64,000 nucleotides of DNA from Pseudanabaena sp. BC1403 (GTDB taxonomy: Bacteria > Cyanobacteriota > Cyanobacteriia > Pseudanabaenales > Pseudanabaenaceae): the NCBI RefSeq assembly GCF_002914585.1, contig NZ_PDDM01000013.1, positions 90,615 to 154,614 on the forward strand, given 5' to 3'. Under the pieces are notes generated by a model, which saw nothing but the letters and a program-made list of their open reading frames with translations, searched no databases and had not been told where the DNA came from. Positions within the stretch are counted from its first letter, which is position 1, and each line of letters starts with the position of its first letter. Of this stretch, positions 1 to 8,699 are shown in pieces. The position numbers and the translations under genes were made by a program.

Positions 1-25
1 TATGTTTTTAATAATAGCATAATAA

Positions 26-134
26 AAATTGGTTTTGATGAAATTACGCCGACGACGTAATTTCATCAAAACCAATTTGAGGGGGAGAGACTGCGTCCCT
101 CCCCCTCAAATTAGTTTCATAATGAGAATTGCTG
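26..134. repeat. Hairpin-rich repeat remnant with CAGCAATTCTCATTAT-type end
   Basis: A 23-bp perfect stem (26-48 with 56-78) is followed by a G-rich/C-rich hairpin (about 76-110). The segment ends in ATAATGAGAATTGCTG (119-134), the same terminal sequence that bounds the elements at 46654-46698 and 52749-52879. The matching left end is not in the window, so the element is either truncated or starts upstream. Confidence 0.7.
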
Positions 135-163
135 TTACAGCGCTTTACGCTTAAACCCAAACC

Positions 164-212
164 AATAAACTTTTTGAAAGTGTTGCAAAGCAACACTTTC
201 AAAAAGTTTATT
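164..212. repeat. Perfect 23-bp stem hairpin
   Basis: Positions 164-186 pair perfectly with 190-212 around an AAA loop. The hairpin lies in the 344-base stretch before the first gene, which holds no convincing ORF; short ORFs there simply read through hairpins. It could be a terminator of an upstream gene or another dispersed repeat. Confidence 0.6.
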
Positions 213-344
213 GTGGTTCGGTTGCTCGAAAATTGCGGTAAGTCTCACGAGCTACGTCCTTTTTCTTGCAAAAGGGATAAAATATTTTTTTTGTTTCAGC
301 AGTTGTTGCTGTAAAGAAAATAACGATAAGCAGAGGTTGATAAA

Positions 345-1241
345 GTGGCTATTGCAATTACAGAGACAGAATATATATCTTCTAAAGAACTCAAAGAGTT
401 GCATGGTTTTACTGACCCGTCGATCAAAAAGTTTTTGGGTGAATGCGACATGACTCAGAGCAATCCCAAAAGCAAAAGTGCGGCTCCGATTAGACTCTAT
501 AGCATTGAACGGGTTAACGCAGTTTTAGCGGATCAGGCTTTCATTGAATGGCAAAATAAGAAACAATCATCAACCTCAAAGCAAAAACAAGCTGTTGCCA
601 ATATTGAAGTAGTTTCTAAGACTGAGGCTATTGAGGCTAGACAAGACCCACAAATTGAAGCCTTTGATTTTGATGGTGGGCTATCAGACTTAAAAACAGC
701 AGATTGGGATGATTTTCAATGGGAATATTTTCGAGTTGAACATGAGAATAAGTTCTCAGAAGAGCAGAAATTACATGCTGTTACAACAGTTAAAAAGATG
801 TTGGCTGCTGCCTATTGGTTTACCCCTGAGGACTTTTTTAATGCGTTTAGTCAATATGGCAAGGGTGGTGTAGATAGCCCAGATTTAGTAAGTACATATA
901 AGTCCAGCATATTAATAAATGGATGGAAGGGAATTCCCCTTGTGAGCTTGATGATTTGCGATCGCAAATCTCCTACCAAAATGATGCTAGATTCTGGACA
1001 TCACCGATGGACTGCACTCAAGGAATTATGGGAGGCGAAGGAGCTTCCTAACGATTTTAAAATTCCAGTCTTTGATTTAAAGCGATTGCGCCCAATCGTG
1101 AGAGATCAATACAACCCAAGTCTAGAATTTGCATTGCGCTATGCAATCACAGGTGGCACATTAGGTCATGACTTTGCCCTAAGAGTAATTGCGAAAAATT
1201 GGTTTACAAGACTTTGCACTGGTGTTGATTGCTCTTACTGA
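345..1241 (+). CDS. Hypothetical protein with ParB/Srx-like GHHR motif
   Basis: This is a 298-residue protein whose function I do not recognise. The GTG start at 345 is supported by AGAGG about 8 bases upstream. Residues about 8-60 (SSKELKELHGFTDPSIKKFL, then RLYSIERV) resemble the MerR/excisionase-like winged-helix modules found at the N-terminus of some cyanobacterial proteins. Around residues 217-230 is DSGHHRWTALKEL, which resembles the G-H-x-R box of ParB/sulfiredoxin-fold proteins. Both matches are by eye and weak. The gene stands alone, is followed by a long hairpin (1261-1319), and has no visible functional link to the zinc genes downstream. A nucleic-acid-related role is only an inference. 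Confidence 0.6.
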   Translation: MAIAITETEYISSKELKELHGFTDPSIKKFLGECDMTQSNPKSKSAAPIRLYSIERVNAVLADQAFIEWQNKKQSSTSKQKQAVANIEVVSKTEAIEARQDPQIEAFDFDGGLSDLKTADWDDFQWEYFRVEHENKFSEEQKLHAVTTVKKMLAAAYWFTPEDFFNAFSQYGKGGVDSPDLVSTYKSSILINGWKGIPLVSLMICDRKSPTKMMLDSGHHRWTALKELWEAKELPNDFKIPVFDLKRLRPIVRDQYNPSLEFALRYAITGGTLGHDFALRVIAKNWFTRLCTGVDCSY

Positions 1242-1260
1242 GCTTGATTTTATAGCTTAC

Positions 1261-1327
1261 ATAAAGCCCAAAAGACGAGTGACTGCGCGAAGCGCAGCCA
1301 CTTGTCTTTTGGGCTTTATGTCCTAAG
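1261..1327. repeat. TGTCCTA-type hairpin element (copy 1)
   Basis: A long imperfect stem (1261-1288 with 1292-1319) has the centre GCGC-GAA-GCGC and is followed by TGTCCTAAG. The same flank occurs at 17771-17858, 31093-31166 and beside 10832-10872. It sits at the 3' end of the preceding gene and may also terminate transcription. Confidence 0.6.
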
Positions 1328-1365
1328 CAAACCCTACATTGTTATATTTTTTGCTCAAAGGTATT

Positions 1366-1382
1366 ATGATAATGATTATCAT
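1366..1382. promoter_or_regulatory. Zur-type operator of znuA
   Basis: ATGATAATGATTATCAT is a perfect 17-bp palindrome 20 bases upstream of the znuA start. The core TGATAATGATTATCA is identical to the box at 8350-8364 between znuC and the GTPase operon. This matches the known cyanobacterial Zur box pattern of AT-rich inverted repeats around TGATAAT. It is likely the site where zinc-loaded Zur represses znuA. Confidence 0.85.
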
Positions 1383-1402
1383 TATTTTAGCAAAACTCAA
1401 AA

Positions 1403-2527
1403 ATGCGCTTAAATACATCTACAAAAACATCCTCAAAGGTAGGCTCCAAAAGATCTTCGAGCAAAGGATTTAGAATTTATTCGGCGGCGGTAGTAATCGC
1501 GATCGCTAGCAGCGTTACTGCTTGTACTGTTACCACTCCCACCGAGACGACTACGACTACAGCAGCTACTACGACCGCAGCCACATCTCCAGCAAAAACA
1601 GAAAGCTTTCCTCTAGTCGTGGCGACAAACTCTGTAGCATGTGCCTTGGCTAAGCAAATTGCAGGCGATACGATTGATCTGAAATGTCTGATCGAAGCGG
1701 GGACAGATCCTCATCTTTATCAACCTAAGCCCGATGATCGTAAAGCGATCGACTCGGCAAAGTTAGTTCTCTATGGTGGTTATGACTTTGAGCCAAGTCT
1801 GATCAAATTAATTCAAGCTAGTTCTAATACAGCGCCCAAAATAGCGGTTAACGAGGTTGCTGTGCCAAGTCCCTTGATGTCTGAAGAAGCACATGACCAT
1901 GCTCATGATAAAGAAGAAAAAAAAGATGCTACATCTGAAAAATCTGATAAAAAAGCTGAAAAAGAAGCCGATCCCCATGTTTGGAACAATGCCCAGAATG
2001 GCATCAAAATTACTCAGTCCATCAGCAAAAGCTTGAGTACGCTCCGCCCCGATCAAGCGGAAACCTATGCTAAAAACACCGCCAAAATCGTCAGCGAACT
2101 CGAACAAATCGATACTTGGATCAAAGCGCAAATCGCCACAATTCCTGAAGGTTCACGCAAGCTGGTCACGACTCATGATGCCCTTGGCTATTATGCCAAA
2201 GCCTATGGCATTCCCGTTGAAGGTGCTTTAAATGGAATTAGCACTGAGGAGCAACCAACACCAACTAGAGTTAAAGAACTCGTTGAGGTGATTAAAACTA
2301 GCAAGGTTCCCACCATCTTTGCGGAAGTATCAATCAATCCGAAATTGATTACGACTGTTGCGAAGGAAGCTAATGTCAAAGTTTCGGAACGCGAACTCTA
2401 TGCCGATGGTTTGGGAGCAAAAGGCAGTGAAGCTGAAACCTATGCTGGGATGTTGATTGCAAATACTCGCACGATTGTTGAAGGATTGGGTGGCAAGTAC
2501 ACCGCATTTCAATTGAAAACGCCTTAG
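1403..2527 (+). CDS. znuA: Zinc ABC transporter substrate-binding lipoprotein ZnuA
   Basis: This is a 374-residue cluster A-I metal-binding protein that captures Zn2+ in the periplasm for ZnuBC. The N-terminus has a long basic stretch, a hydrophobic segment and a lipobox (VTAC, Cys41), then a Thr/Ala-rich linker. Likely metal ligands are His104 (DPHLYQP), His192 (DPHVWNN), His258 (THDALGYY) and Asp335 (YADGLG). Between the first two lies an acidic/lysine-rich loop (about 160-190) with HDHAHD, the flexible His-rich loop typical of ZnuA. The Zur-type palindrome just upstream supports zinc rather than manganese. The gene is separated from znuCB by about 4 kb, which is unusual but not rare. ATG 1403 is the natural start. 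Confidence 0.93.
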   Translation: MRLNTSTKTSSKVGSKRSSSKGFRIYSAAVVIAIASSVTACTVTTPTETTTTTAATTTAATSPAKTESFPLVVATNSVACALAKQIAGDTIDLKCLIEAGTDPHLYQPKPDDRKAIDSAKLVLYGGYDFEPSLIKLIQASSNTAPKIAVNEVAVPSPLMSEEAHDHAHDKEEKKDATSEKSDKKAEKEADPHVWNNAQNGIKITQSISKSLSTLRPDQAETYAKNTAKIVSELEQIDTWIKAQIATIPEGSRKLVTTHDALGYYAKAYGIPVEGALNGISTEEQPTPTRVKELVEVIKTSKVPTIFAEVSINPKLITTVAKEANVKVSERELYADGLGAKGSEAETYAGMLIANTRTIVEGLGGKYTAFQLKTP

Positions 2528-2763
2528 CGAAAAATCAATGCAAAGCGATCGCAAAACTAACTACTGAATGATGATCTAATTGTTGATTTAGTCAGTGCGG
2601 GAGCAATGCGATCGCCTTTACAATGACTTGCACCTTAAAAGTATCACCAAAACACATAAAGTTATATGGATGCGATCGCGCAATTCGTTCATGAGTTTAT
2701 TGGTCTATGGATATCGCATATTTGTTTTCTGATTTTAATTGATGAGAGGCGATCGCCCATGAT

Positions 2764-3381
2764 TTACAAATTGCTTTCACACTCTTGAAAGACTGAATGT
2801 AAAGCCCCTAATGTCTTATCCGTATCATCGGCAGCATACATTCCTGTTTCATAGACTTCTCCTGCGATCGCTAGTTTATAAAATATCCAGCCTTGCCCAT
2901 TAGTGACAATTCCCAACACATCAATCTCTTTATTTGCTTGCCGATTTTCCCATTGGCAGGCTTGCATTTCTACTAGGCACTGAGCTAGACCTTGCTCAAA
3001 GTCGTCACGTTTGGCTTCGACAATACATAGGAATGGGGTATCTAAATAGTCCTGTCTAGGGGCAATTAGATAATCGGCATTGCCAACTAAAATATCGCTT
3101 TCTATTTTTCCTCCTTTCCATATTTTCAGCTTGTCGCTGCTATCCATTGCTTCTTCACAAAAGGCATCGATTAGAAGCTTTTTGGATTCTTCATAACTCC
3201 GTAGATCGAAGTTGCGATGCAAGCGTTCCAATCTTTTGATAAAAAATTCACTAGGGGCGATCGCTATGTCTGGTAAGTTCCAATGGGTTAAAGTTTTGAT
3301 TCCTAGCTGTTTATATGCCGAGGCAAGATCGAAGCTAGAGAAGCTTTTCTTTTTAGATTTTGGTAGTTTTGTCTGTTTCAT
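2764..3381 (-). CDS. Putative PD-(D/E)XK nuclease-like protein
   Basis: The protein has 205 residues. The central region reads as a PD-(D/E)XK core: Asp103 (NADYLIAP), then a hydrophobic strand ending in Glu122-Ala-Lys124 (CIVEAKRDD), then Gln134 in a helix (GLAQCLVEMQA). A following strand (IDVLGIVTNGQGWIFYKL) is typical of restriction-like type I R or DUF-type nucleases. The N-terminus is Lys/Ser-rich. It lies 69 bases downstream of a STAND ATPase with TPRs on the same strand, so the two may be co-transcribed. That pairing suggests an effector/sensor unit, but nuclease activity is inferred from the motif only. Confidence 0.6.
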   Translation of the reverse strand: MKQTKLPKSKKKSFSSFDLASAYKQLGIKTLTHWNLPDIAIAPSEFFIKRLERLHRNFDLRSYEESKKLLIDAFCEEAMDSSDKLKIWKGGKIESDILVGNADYLIAPRQDYLDTPFLCIVEAKRDDFEQGLAQCLVEMQACQWENRQANKEIDVLGIVTNGQGWIFYKLAIAGEVYETGMYAADDTDKTLGALHSVFQECESNL

Positions 3382-3450
3382 AGGATTGTTAGATTTTTCT
3401 ACATTTTATGGTTTTGCAAACTCAGTCACTTTAAATCTATACGGTAACTA

Positions 3451-6198
3451 TTAACCGCTAACTAATTCTTGAAAGCGATCATCATCTCTAATTCCATCAA
3501 ATTCTGGATCTTCTTTTGCCCGCTTTTTAGTCTCATCAGCTTCTCGATCAATTGCTAAAGTTAGATATTTTATGGAGTCATCAATATTTTTTTGCAGGGC
3601 ATAGCAGCAAGCTTTGCCATAGAGAGCATCAACATGATTAGGATTATTTTGTAAGATTCCATCACAAGCTTCTGTTCCTTCTGCATATCGTCCCATCCAA
3701 GCAAACAAAACACCACGATTAATTCGGGATTGTAAATCATTGGGATCTGATTCTATAGCTTGATTAAAGTCAGTTAGAGCCTTGTCATATTGTCCGAGTC
3801 TTGTCAGCGAAATACCTCGACCTCGAAAAGCTTCGTGATAGTCAGGTTTGAGTTTTAAGGCTTTGTCATAGGCGGCGATCGCTTCTTCATTTCTTCCTAA
3901 ATTACTTAGCGCAATGCCTCGTAAATTCCATGCTTCGAGTAAGTCAGGTTTTAATTGCAAGGCTTTGTCATAGGATATGAGCGCTTCTTCGTTTCTTCCT
4001 AAATTAATTAGCGCAATGCCTCGGAAATTCCATGCTTCGTGGCAATCAGGCTTGATTTTCAAAGCTTTGTCATAGGATGTGATCGCTTCTTCACTTCTGT
4101 CTAATTGTCTTAGCGCAATGCCTCGGAGGTTCCATGCTTCGAGTAAGTCAGGTTTGATTTGCAAGGCTTTGTCATAGGCAGTGATCGCTTCTTCGTATTT
4201 CTTTAGTGAAATGTAAGAATTTGCAACTTCAAAGAAAACTTTACTAAAAGCGTCGGGGTTTATTTTGTTTTCAAGCAAATTAGCCTGCTGTTCAGCTTGT
4301 TTCAGCACATCTAATTCTTGACCTGAGCGACAACGCCAAGACTTGCTCATTAAAGCAGTCCATTTGGCGACTCCATCAGAAAGAGAATCAATTTGTTCAA
4401 AACATTTTTCTATCCCATTTTCTATGGTTTCTAGTAAAGCTTTTGGCAGCACAGCGTCATTAACTTCCACTTTAGGACTTGGCGGAGAATTCATGATAAG
4501 CCAACCAAAAGGTATCAAGCGCTTGATATCTTCTAAAAATCTTTTGTTTTCTTGATGTAAGAGTATGTTCTCAGAAACTTCTGCTTCAGAGAGGATTGCG
4601 GTAAAAGGAGCGATTACAACTGAAATTTGATTGAAGAAGCGAGAAGCAAAAAAGTGATTTAAGAAATATTGCTTACATTCATCACGGCGCAAATTGAAAA
4701 ATGCGTGGTAAATAGACTCGGCTGTATATCTACACCAAATTTCATTCTCATATTTCTCCGATTCATATAAATTGGGCGGTACTTCCCGATCTGCTAATTC
4801 CTCAAAATATTTTTGTAATTGTGAATGTATATTCCGAAACTCGTTAGCACTATTGCCATGAAGAGACTGCCGAATTACATCTCTTGCCACATCCTTTAGA
4901 CAGTATCTGTAGTTACTATCTTCCACAAAGTCAACAAGGTCATAACCTTTCAGCCACTCAAAGCAATTCAAGTTAGGATCGACACCAGTTACAAAATCAA
5001 GATCTCGACAAGCCACTAATTTCTGTAGCAAAGGCTTATCGAACCAGCGACAACAAGCCGCTAACTGCAACAAACTTTTTTGCTGTTCAGTCAAACCCTT
5101 AAATAAACGTTCAGAAATTTCCTCAGTAAAATTAATTGGCTCACCATCTTCTTTTTTCTTTCTGATAAGGTCTAAGTAAAATGGCAACCCTTTAGTAAGT
5201 TTATTCAGTTTCTCAATATCTCTTCTGTCAGAAACACCAATTTTCTCTAAATAGCTCTTTGTCTGCTCCTTTTCAAATATCTTTAATGGAGTTTCCTGAA
5301 CTAACTTAGACTCCCTAGATAATTCTTTCCAACCATCTTTTTTGAACAATTGAAACCGTCCCGCCATCAATATGCGGACTTTGCTATTTTTCAGTTCTTT
5401 GTTTTGTAGCAACACCTCCCGCAACCAGCGATCGACATCTGGCGAAACCTTCTCATAGGTATCCACAATCAGCACAACTGGAACTCGCTTAGCATGGTTT
5501 ACCAAAGTCTCGACAAAAGCTTGAGTGAGCTTAGGTAAAGGCTCTAGCATCAATTCCTGTATTTCCGCCTTTTGGGTCGCCCTATGCTTTGCCAGCAAAT
5601 TATCCTTGAGCGATAAAACTGTAACAGCACCATCAACGGCTGTATCCGCCACATTACTTACCGTAGTCGATGTCACCGAAGATACTAATGATGACAAAGG
5701 TGTATTGATCCCCATTGTCATGGCTGCTGAGCCTGCAACACCTAATGCATTGAGTGCAAGTTTAGCAACTTGTTTAGCTAGACCTATTTGTTCTGGATTA
5801 ATCGCCCCCCCTTTATCAATAGGTTCAGATAGCAAAGCGTTAAGAGTTTCTTTGTAAGTTTTATACTTCTCTGCAAAAGGATCGAGATTAGATTTTGGGA
5901 GTAGATCTTTTACGTCTTTTTGCGAAAGTCCAAGTTGCGGCAAATTTTCATGCAGCTTCACCATCACGTCAAGAGGCGTTTCCGTGAATGTCGCGAAGGA
6001 AAATTTAGTAAAGTGAACTTTATTTTTGTACTGCTCCTCTAACTTTTCCTGAGTCTTATTCAATATCGTAGACTTACCCACACCCCCGATCCCCCAAACA
6101 TAAAACATCATTGGAGATGCTTCTGGTTGTGCGATCGCCTTAGTGATGCGATCGATTAACGCTTTTTCTTCTGGTCGAGCAATGTGGTAATCAGTCAT
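3451..6198 (-). CDS. STAND P-loop ATPase with C-terminal TPR repeats
   Basis: The protein has 915 residues. A P-loop lies at 36-44 (GIGGVGKST), a Walker B-like strand at VPVVLIVDTYEKV, a sensor-like LMAGRF and a GLPFYLDL motif like the GLPL box of NB-ARC/STAND proteins. A hydrophobic Ala/Thr/Val-rich segment lies between the P-loop and Walker B. After a winged-helix-like and helical middle, residues about 650-885 hold about six TPR units of the type EEAITAYDKALQIKPD, three or four nearly identical. STAND proteins are ligand-triggered oligomerising switches in signalling, regulation or phage defence. There is no N-terminal effector domain; the nuclease-like gene downstream is the nearest candidate partner. 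The role is inferred. Confidence 0.75.
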   Translation of the reverse strand: MTDYHIARPEEKALIDRITKAIAQPEASPMMFYVWGIGGVGKSTILNKTQEKLEEQYKNKVHFTKFSFATFTETPLDVMVKLHENLPQLGLSQKDVKDLLPKSNLDPFAEKYKTYKETLNALLSEPIDKGGAINPEQIGLAKQVAKLALNALGVAGSAAMTMGINTPLSSLVSSVTSTTVSNVADTAVDGAVTVLSLKDNLLAKHRATQKAEIQELMLEPLPKLTQAFVETLVNHAKRVPVVLIVDTYEKVSPDVDRWLREVLLQNKELKNSKVRILMAGRFQLFKKDGWKELSRESKLVQETPLKIFEKEQTKSYLEKIGVSDRRDIEKLNKLTKGLPFYLDLIRKKKEDGEPINFTEEISERLFKGLTEQQKSLLQLAACCRWFDKPLLQKLVACRDLDFVTGVDPNLNCFEWLKGYDLVDFVEDSNYRYCLKDVARDVIRQSLHGNSANEFRNIHSQLQKYFEELADREVPPNLYESEKYENEIWCRYTAESIYHAFFNLRRDECKQYFLNHFFASRFFNQISVVIAPFTAILSEAEVSENILLHQENKRFLEDIKRLIPFGWLIMNSPPSPKVEVNDAVLPKALLETIENGIEKCFEQIDSLSDGVAKWTALMSKSWRCRSGQELDVLKQAEQQANLLENKINPDAFSKVFFEVANSYISLKKYEEAITAYDKALQIKPDLLEAWNLRGIALRQLDRSEEAITSYDKALKIKPDCHEAWNFRGIALINLGRNEEALISYDKALQLKPDLLEAWNLRGIALSNLGRNEEAIAAYDKALKLKPDYHEAFRGRGISLTRLGQYDKALTDFNQAIESDPNDLQSRINRGVLFAWMGRYAEGTEACDGILQNNPNHVDALYGKACCYALQKNIDDSIKYLTLAIDREADETKKRAKEDPEFDGIRDDDRFQELVSG

Positions 6199-6583
6199 GA
6201 ATGAAATTCTACTATTTGCAGCTTATCGAAATCATAGAAAACTATTTCTAAAATTCTAACCTAATTTAGATTCTAATCTTATTTTTTATTCATATTTGAT
6301 TGCGGTTAGTAATATAACTAGATCATTATTTTACAAACAACTGAAGCTTTGTATCAACGCCTAGCGATCGCCTCTCTGACTAATAGGGCTTTAATGCGAT
6401 CATCAGTAAATTTGTGAATTATTTACCAGTTGAAGAGGCGATCGCTTCAAAATTTGTACGGAACTCCACAACTCATTTAGTCGGTACAAATTCAGAGACA
6501 CTAGTTGCGCCTATCGTTGTATGAACGATTTTGCGACAGGATTAGCTAGAGCGAGATAGGAGTTAAGTAGCATTTCGTACCAT
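6199..6583. other. Intergenic region without a convincing gene
   Basis: These 385 AT-rich bases lie between the STAND gene and znuB, which are both on the minus strand. They contain two GCGATCGC sites and no ORF of note. The upstream half should hold the promoter of the STAND gene. I see no clear hairpin terminator for znuB. Confidence 0.4.
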
Positions 6584-7456
6584 CTAACTTCTATATTTGC
6601 TCAGCAAAGACTTTGCCCGTCGGGTGATCGATCGCTTTGTTAGAATCCCTTGCGAAGGGCTAAATAGTAATGCTAACAAGAAAAATCCTGAAATAATCAA
6701 CACGATCGCACTGCCCGAAGGAACGTTTTGATAATAGCTGACGTACATCCCGCTGACACTTGCAATCACCCCAATTATTGCCCCTAAAACCATCATTAAA
6801 TGTAATTCTCTCACTAATAGATAGGCAGTTGCGGCGGGGCCAGTGAGTAGAGAGACAACTAGCACTACACCGACCGATTGCATACTAGCAATGATCGTGA
6901 GCGTAATTCCTGCCATTAGCCCAAAGTGAATGAAATGAACGGGTAAGCCCATTGCCTTGGCAGCTAAGGGATCGAAGCAATAGAAGATTAATTCGCGGTA
7001 AAAGATGGCGACACAGAATAAAACCGCGATCGCAATGATCAAAGTTCGCCATAGATCAGCACTAGTAACTCCTAAAATATCGCCAAATAGAAAGCTGTGC
7101 AGATCTAATTTACTTTTGAGGGTAGTAATCAACATCACGCCCAAGGCTAAAAAGCCTGAAAATACTAATGCCATTGCCGTATCAACCTTAATTTTGGAAT
7201 GGGTCTGAATCCAAGCCACGACAAAGGTACTAATCGTTCCTGCGATGAATGCACCGAGAAAAATATCCATCCCAATATAAAAAGCGATCGCTAATCCAGG
7301 TAAGACTGCATGGGCAACCACATCACCGAGAAGCCCCATATGCTGCACGATTAGATAACTTCCAACTACCGCCGATAAAATCCCAATGAGAACACCGATC
7401 GCGATCGCATTTCGCATAAACTCGAATCCCAAAGGCTCAATCAACCAATTCAACAT
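6584..7456 (-). CDS. znuB: Zinc ABC transporter permease ZnuB
   Basis: A 290-residue polytopic inner-membrane protein of the ABC-3 family that forms the zinc channel with ZnuC. About eight hydrophobic helices are visible. Near the N-terminus is the family segment QHMGLLGDVVAHAVLPGLA, and later LTGPAATAYLL and SGMYVSYY. The C-terminus is basic (KRSITRRAKSLLSKYRS). It lies 49 bases after znuC on the same strand, with a hairpin between them that includes the znuC stop codon. The operon is read from the divergent Zur-controlled promoter region near 8350. The same family also includes manganese permeases; zinc is chosen from the operator and the COG0523 neighbours. Confidence 0.92.
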   Translation of the reverse strand: MLNWLIEPLGFEFMRNAIAIGVLIGILSAVVGSYLIVQHMGLLGDVVAHAVLPGLAIAFYIGMDIFLGAFIAGTISTFVVAWIQTHSKIKVDTAMALVFSGFLALGVMLITTLKSKLDLHSFLFGDILGVTSADLWRTLIIAIAVLFCVAIFYRELIFYCFDPLAAKAMGLPVHFIHFGLMAGITLTIIASMQSVGVVLVVSLLTGPAATAYLLVRELHLMMVLGAIIGVIASVSGMYVSYYQNVPSGSAIVLIISGFFLLALLFSPSQGILTKRSITRRAKSLLSKYRS

Positions 7457-7475
7457 AATTTTTATTCCTAAATAT

Positions 7476-7508
7476 TAACTTGAACGGCGCGAAGCGCTGT
7501 TCAAGTTA
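7476..7508. repeat. Intercistronic hairpin between znuC and znuB
   Basis: Positions 7476-7490 pair with 7494-7508 (one mismatch) around a GAA loop, with the GCGC-GAA-GCGC centre seen at many gene ends in this window. The right arm contains the stop codon of znuC. It could lower znuB relative to znuC or stabilise the upstream message. Confidence 0.6.
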
Positions 7509-8243
7509 GGTAACTTCTTTCTGCATCAAAATCACGCTATCGCCATAGGCGCGTTTAATGTTTTGGGTGGTAATCACCTCATCGCGATCGCCTTCAGCGA
7601 TGAGTTCTTTATTCAGCAGCAACAGGCGATCGTAATTATCTAAATTGGAACCAAGATCGTGAGTAATCACTAACAGAATTTTGTTTTGAGATTTTAATTC
7701 AGCAAACACATCAAAAATTACGGCTTCGGTTTTCTTATCCACGCCCACAAACGGCTCGTCAAAAAATAGTAATTCTGCTTCTTGGGCGATCGCTCTAGCG
7801 AGAAATACCCTTTGCTGCTGACCACCTGATAATTCACCAATTTGGCGATCGCGCAAGTCCCACATACCAACACGATGAAGTGCTGATTTAACAATGCTTT
7901 CACAATGACAACCAGACTTCTTGATCCAGCCCAACCAATTGCGATGGCGGGTGCGAGACATCATCACCGCTCCCCATACAGTCACAGGAAAATCCCAATC
8001 GACCTGCGATCGCTGCGGCACATAGGCAACCTTGCGGAGTTGTCGGTGCAAGGATCGCGATCGATAGCGTACATGACCGCTAGAAGCTGGAACTAATCCT
8101 AAAATGGCTTTGAAAACTGTACTTTTGCCAGCCCCATTCGGTCCAATTACCGCCACCATTTGCCCAGAAGCGATCACAAAGCTGACATCATCCACTGCAC
8201 TGACATCGTGATAGCTGACTCCTAGATGCTCGACTTCTAACAT
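7506..8243 (-). CDS. znuC: Zinc ABC transporter ATPase ZnuC
   Basis: A 245-residue ABC ATPase that powers zinc import through ZnuB. Walker A is GPNGAGKST at residues 34-42. The Q-loop region reads VAYVPQRSQVDWDFPVTV, which is characteristic of the metal (Zn/Mn) subfamily. The signature is LSGGQQQR, Walker B is LLFFDEP, and the switch His lies in VITHDLG. It is the first gene of the znuC-znuB operon. A Zur-type palindrome lies 107 bases upstream of its start and a 49-bp palindrome lies in its leader. Confidence 0.93.
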   Translation of the reverse strand: MLEVEHLGVSYHDVSAVDDVSFVIASGQMVAVIGPNGAGKSTVFKAILGLVPASSGHVRYRSRSLHRQLRKVAYVPQRSQVDWDFPVTVWGAVMMSRTRHRNWLGWIKKSGCHCESIVKSALHRVGMWDLRDRQIGELSGGQQQRVFLARAIAQEAELLFFDEPFVGVDKKTEAVIFDVFAELKSQNKILLVITHDLGSNLDNYDRLLLLNKELIAEGDRDEVITTQNIKRAYGDSVILMQKEVT

Positions 8244-8269
8244 ATTTTTTGTTTTTTATTTATTGCAAC

Positions 8270-8318
8270 CCCAACCCGTAGGATTGCGTCCCAATGGGAC
8301 GCAATCCTACGGGTTGGG
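8270..8318. repeat. Near-perfect 49-bp palindrome in the znuC leader
   Basis: Positions 8270-8293 pair perfectly with 8295-8318 around a single base, giving a 24-bp stem. It lies between the Zur box (8350-8364) and the znuC start (8243), so any znuCB transcript starting at the box would carry it in its 5' leader. It may instead be an inserted repeat. Confidence 0.65.
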
Positions 8319-8349
8319 ATAATTTCTTTCGTACAGACACTTATTAGCT

Positions 8350-8364
8350 TGATAATGATTATCA
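8350..8364. promoter_or_regulatory. Zur-type operator between znuCB and the GTPase operon
   Basis: TGATAATGATTATCA is a perfect palindrome identical to the core of the znuA box (1367-1381). It lies between the divergent znuC (start 8243) and the small protein/COG0523 pair (start 8413). A single Zur dimer pair here could repress both directions. Confidence 0.85.
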
Positions 8365-8412
8365 TTATTGATATAATTAAAACACCTCAGCGTCATATTG
8401 TCGCGATCCTGT

Positions 8413-8685
8413 ATGTCCATAGACCTGTTCCCTCGAAAACCTGAAGTTTCCCCACAGCAATTACAACAGCTCAAGGATTGGCTATATGAAATCCTGCAAA
8501 TCGATCGCCACACGGTTATCTCAATCAATCAACTGCAATGCCAAGACTCTGGTTGTCCACCTATTCAGACAGCGATCGCCGTGATGACTAGTCCCCATCG
8601 CATAATTCGGATTCACAAGGCGATTCCCGATATCGCCTATACCGATGTGGTGCAAGCGATCGCTAATCCAAATCCAAATCGATAA
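8413..8685 (+). CDS. Small conserved protein with CxxxxCPP motif
   Basis: About 90 residues. I prefer ATG 8413 to the in-frame TTG at 8398 because it leaves a normal gap to the Zur box. The mature features are a helical N-terminus and the motif CQDSGCPP (Cys43, Cys48), followed by a strand (PIQTAIAVM) and HRIIRIHKAI. Similar small proteins with CxxxxCPP occur beside metal or GTPase genes in other bacteria, as far as I recall. It lies 14 bases ahead of the COG0523 GTPase gene and just downstream of the Zur box, so it is probably zinc-repressed and co-transcribed with the GTPase. It may bind metal through the Cys pair; its biochemical role is unknown. Confidence 0.7.
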   Translation: MSIDLFPRKPEVSPQQLQQLKDWLYEILQIDRHTVISINQLQCQDSGCPPIQTAIAVMTSPHRIIRIHKAIPDIAYTDVVQAIANPNPNR

Positions 8686-8699
8686 TCTTGTATAAACCT

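Noticed and set aside
3800..4200. Regularly spaced ~102-bp repeats that could look like a CRISPR array
   Set aside because: They are TPR codons in frame within the STAND gene, with repeat-like rather than unique spacers.
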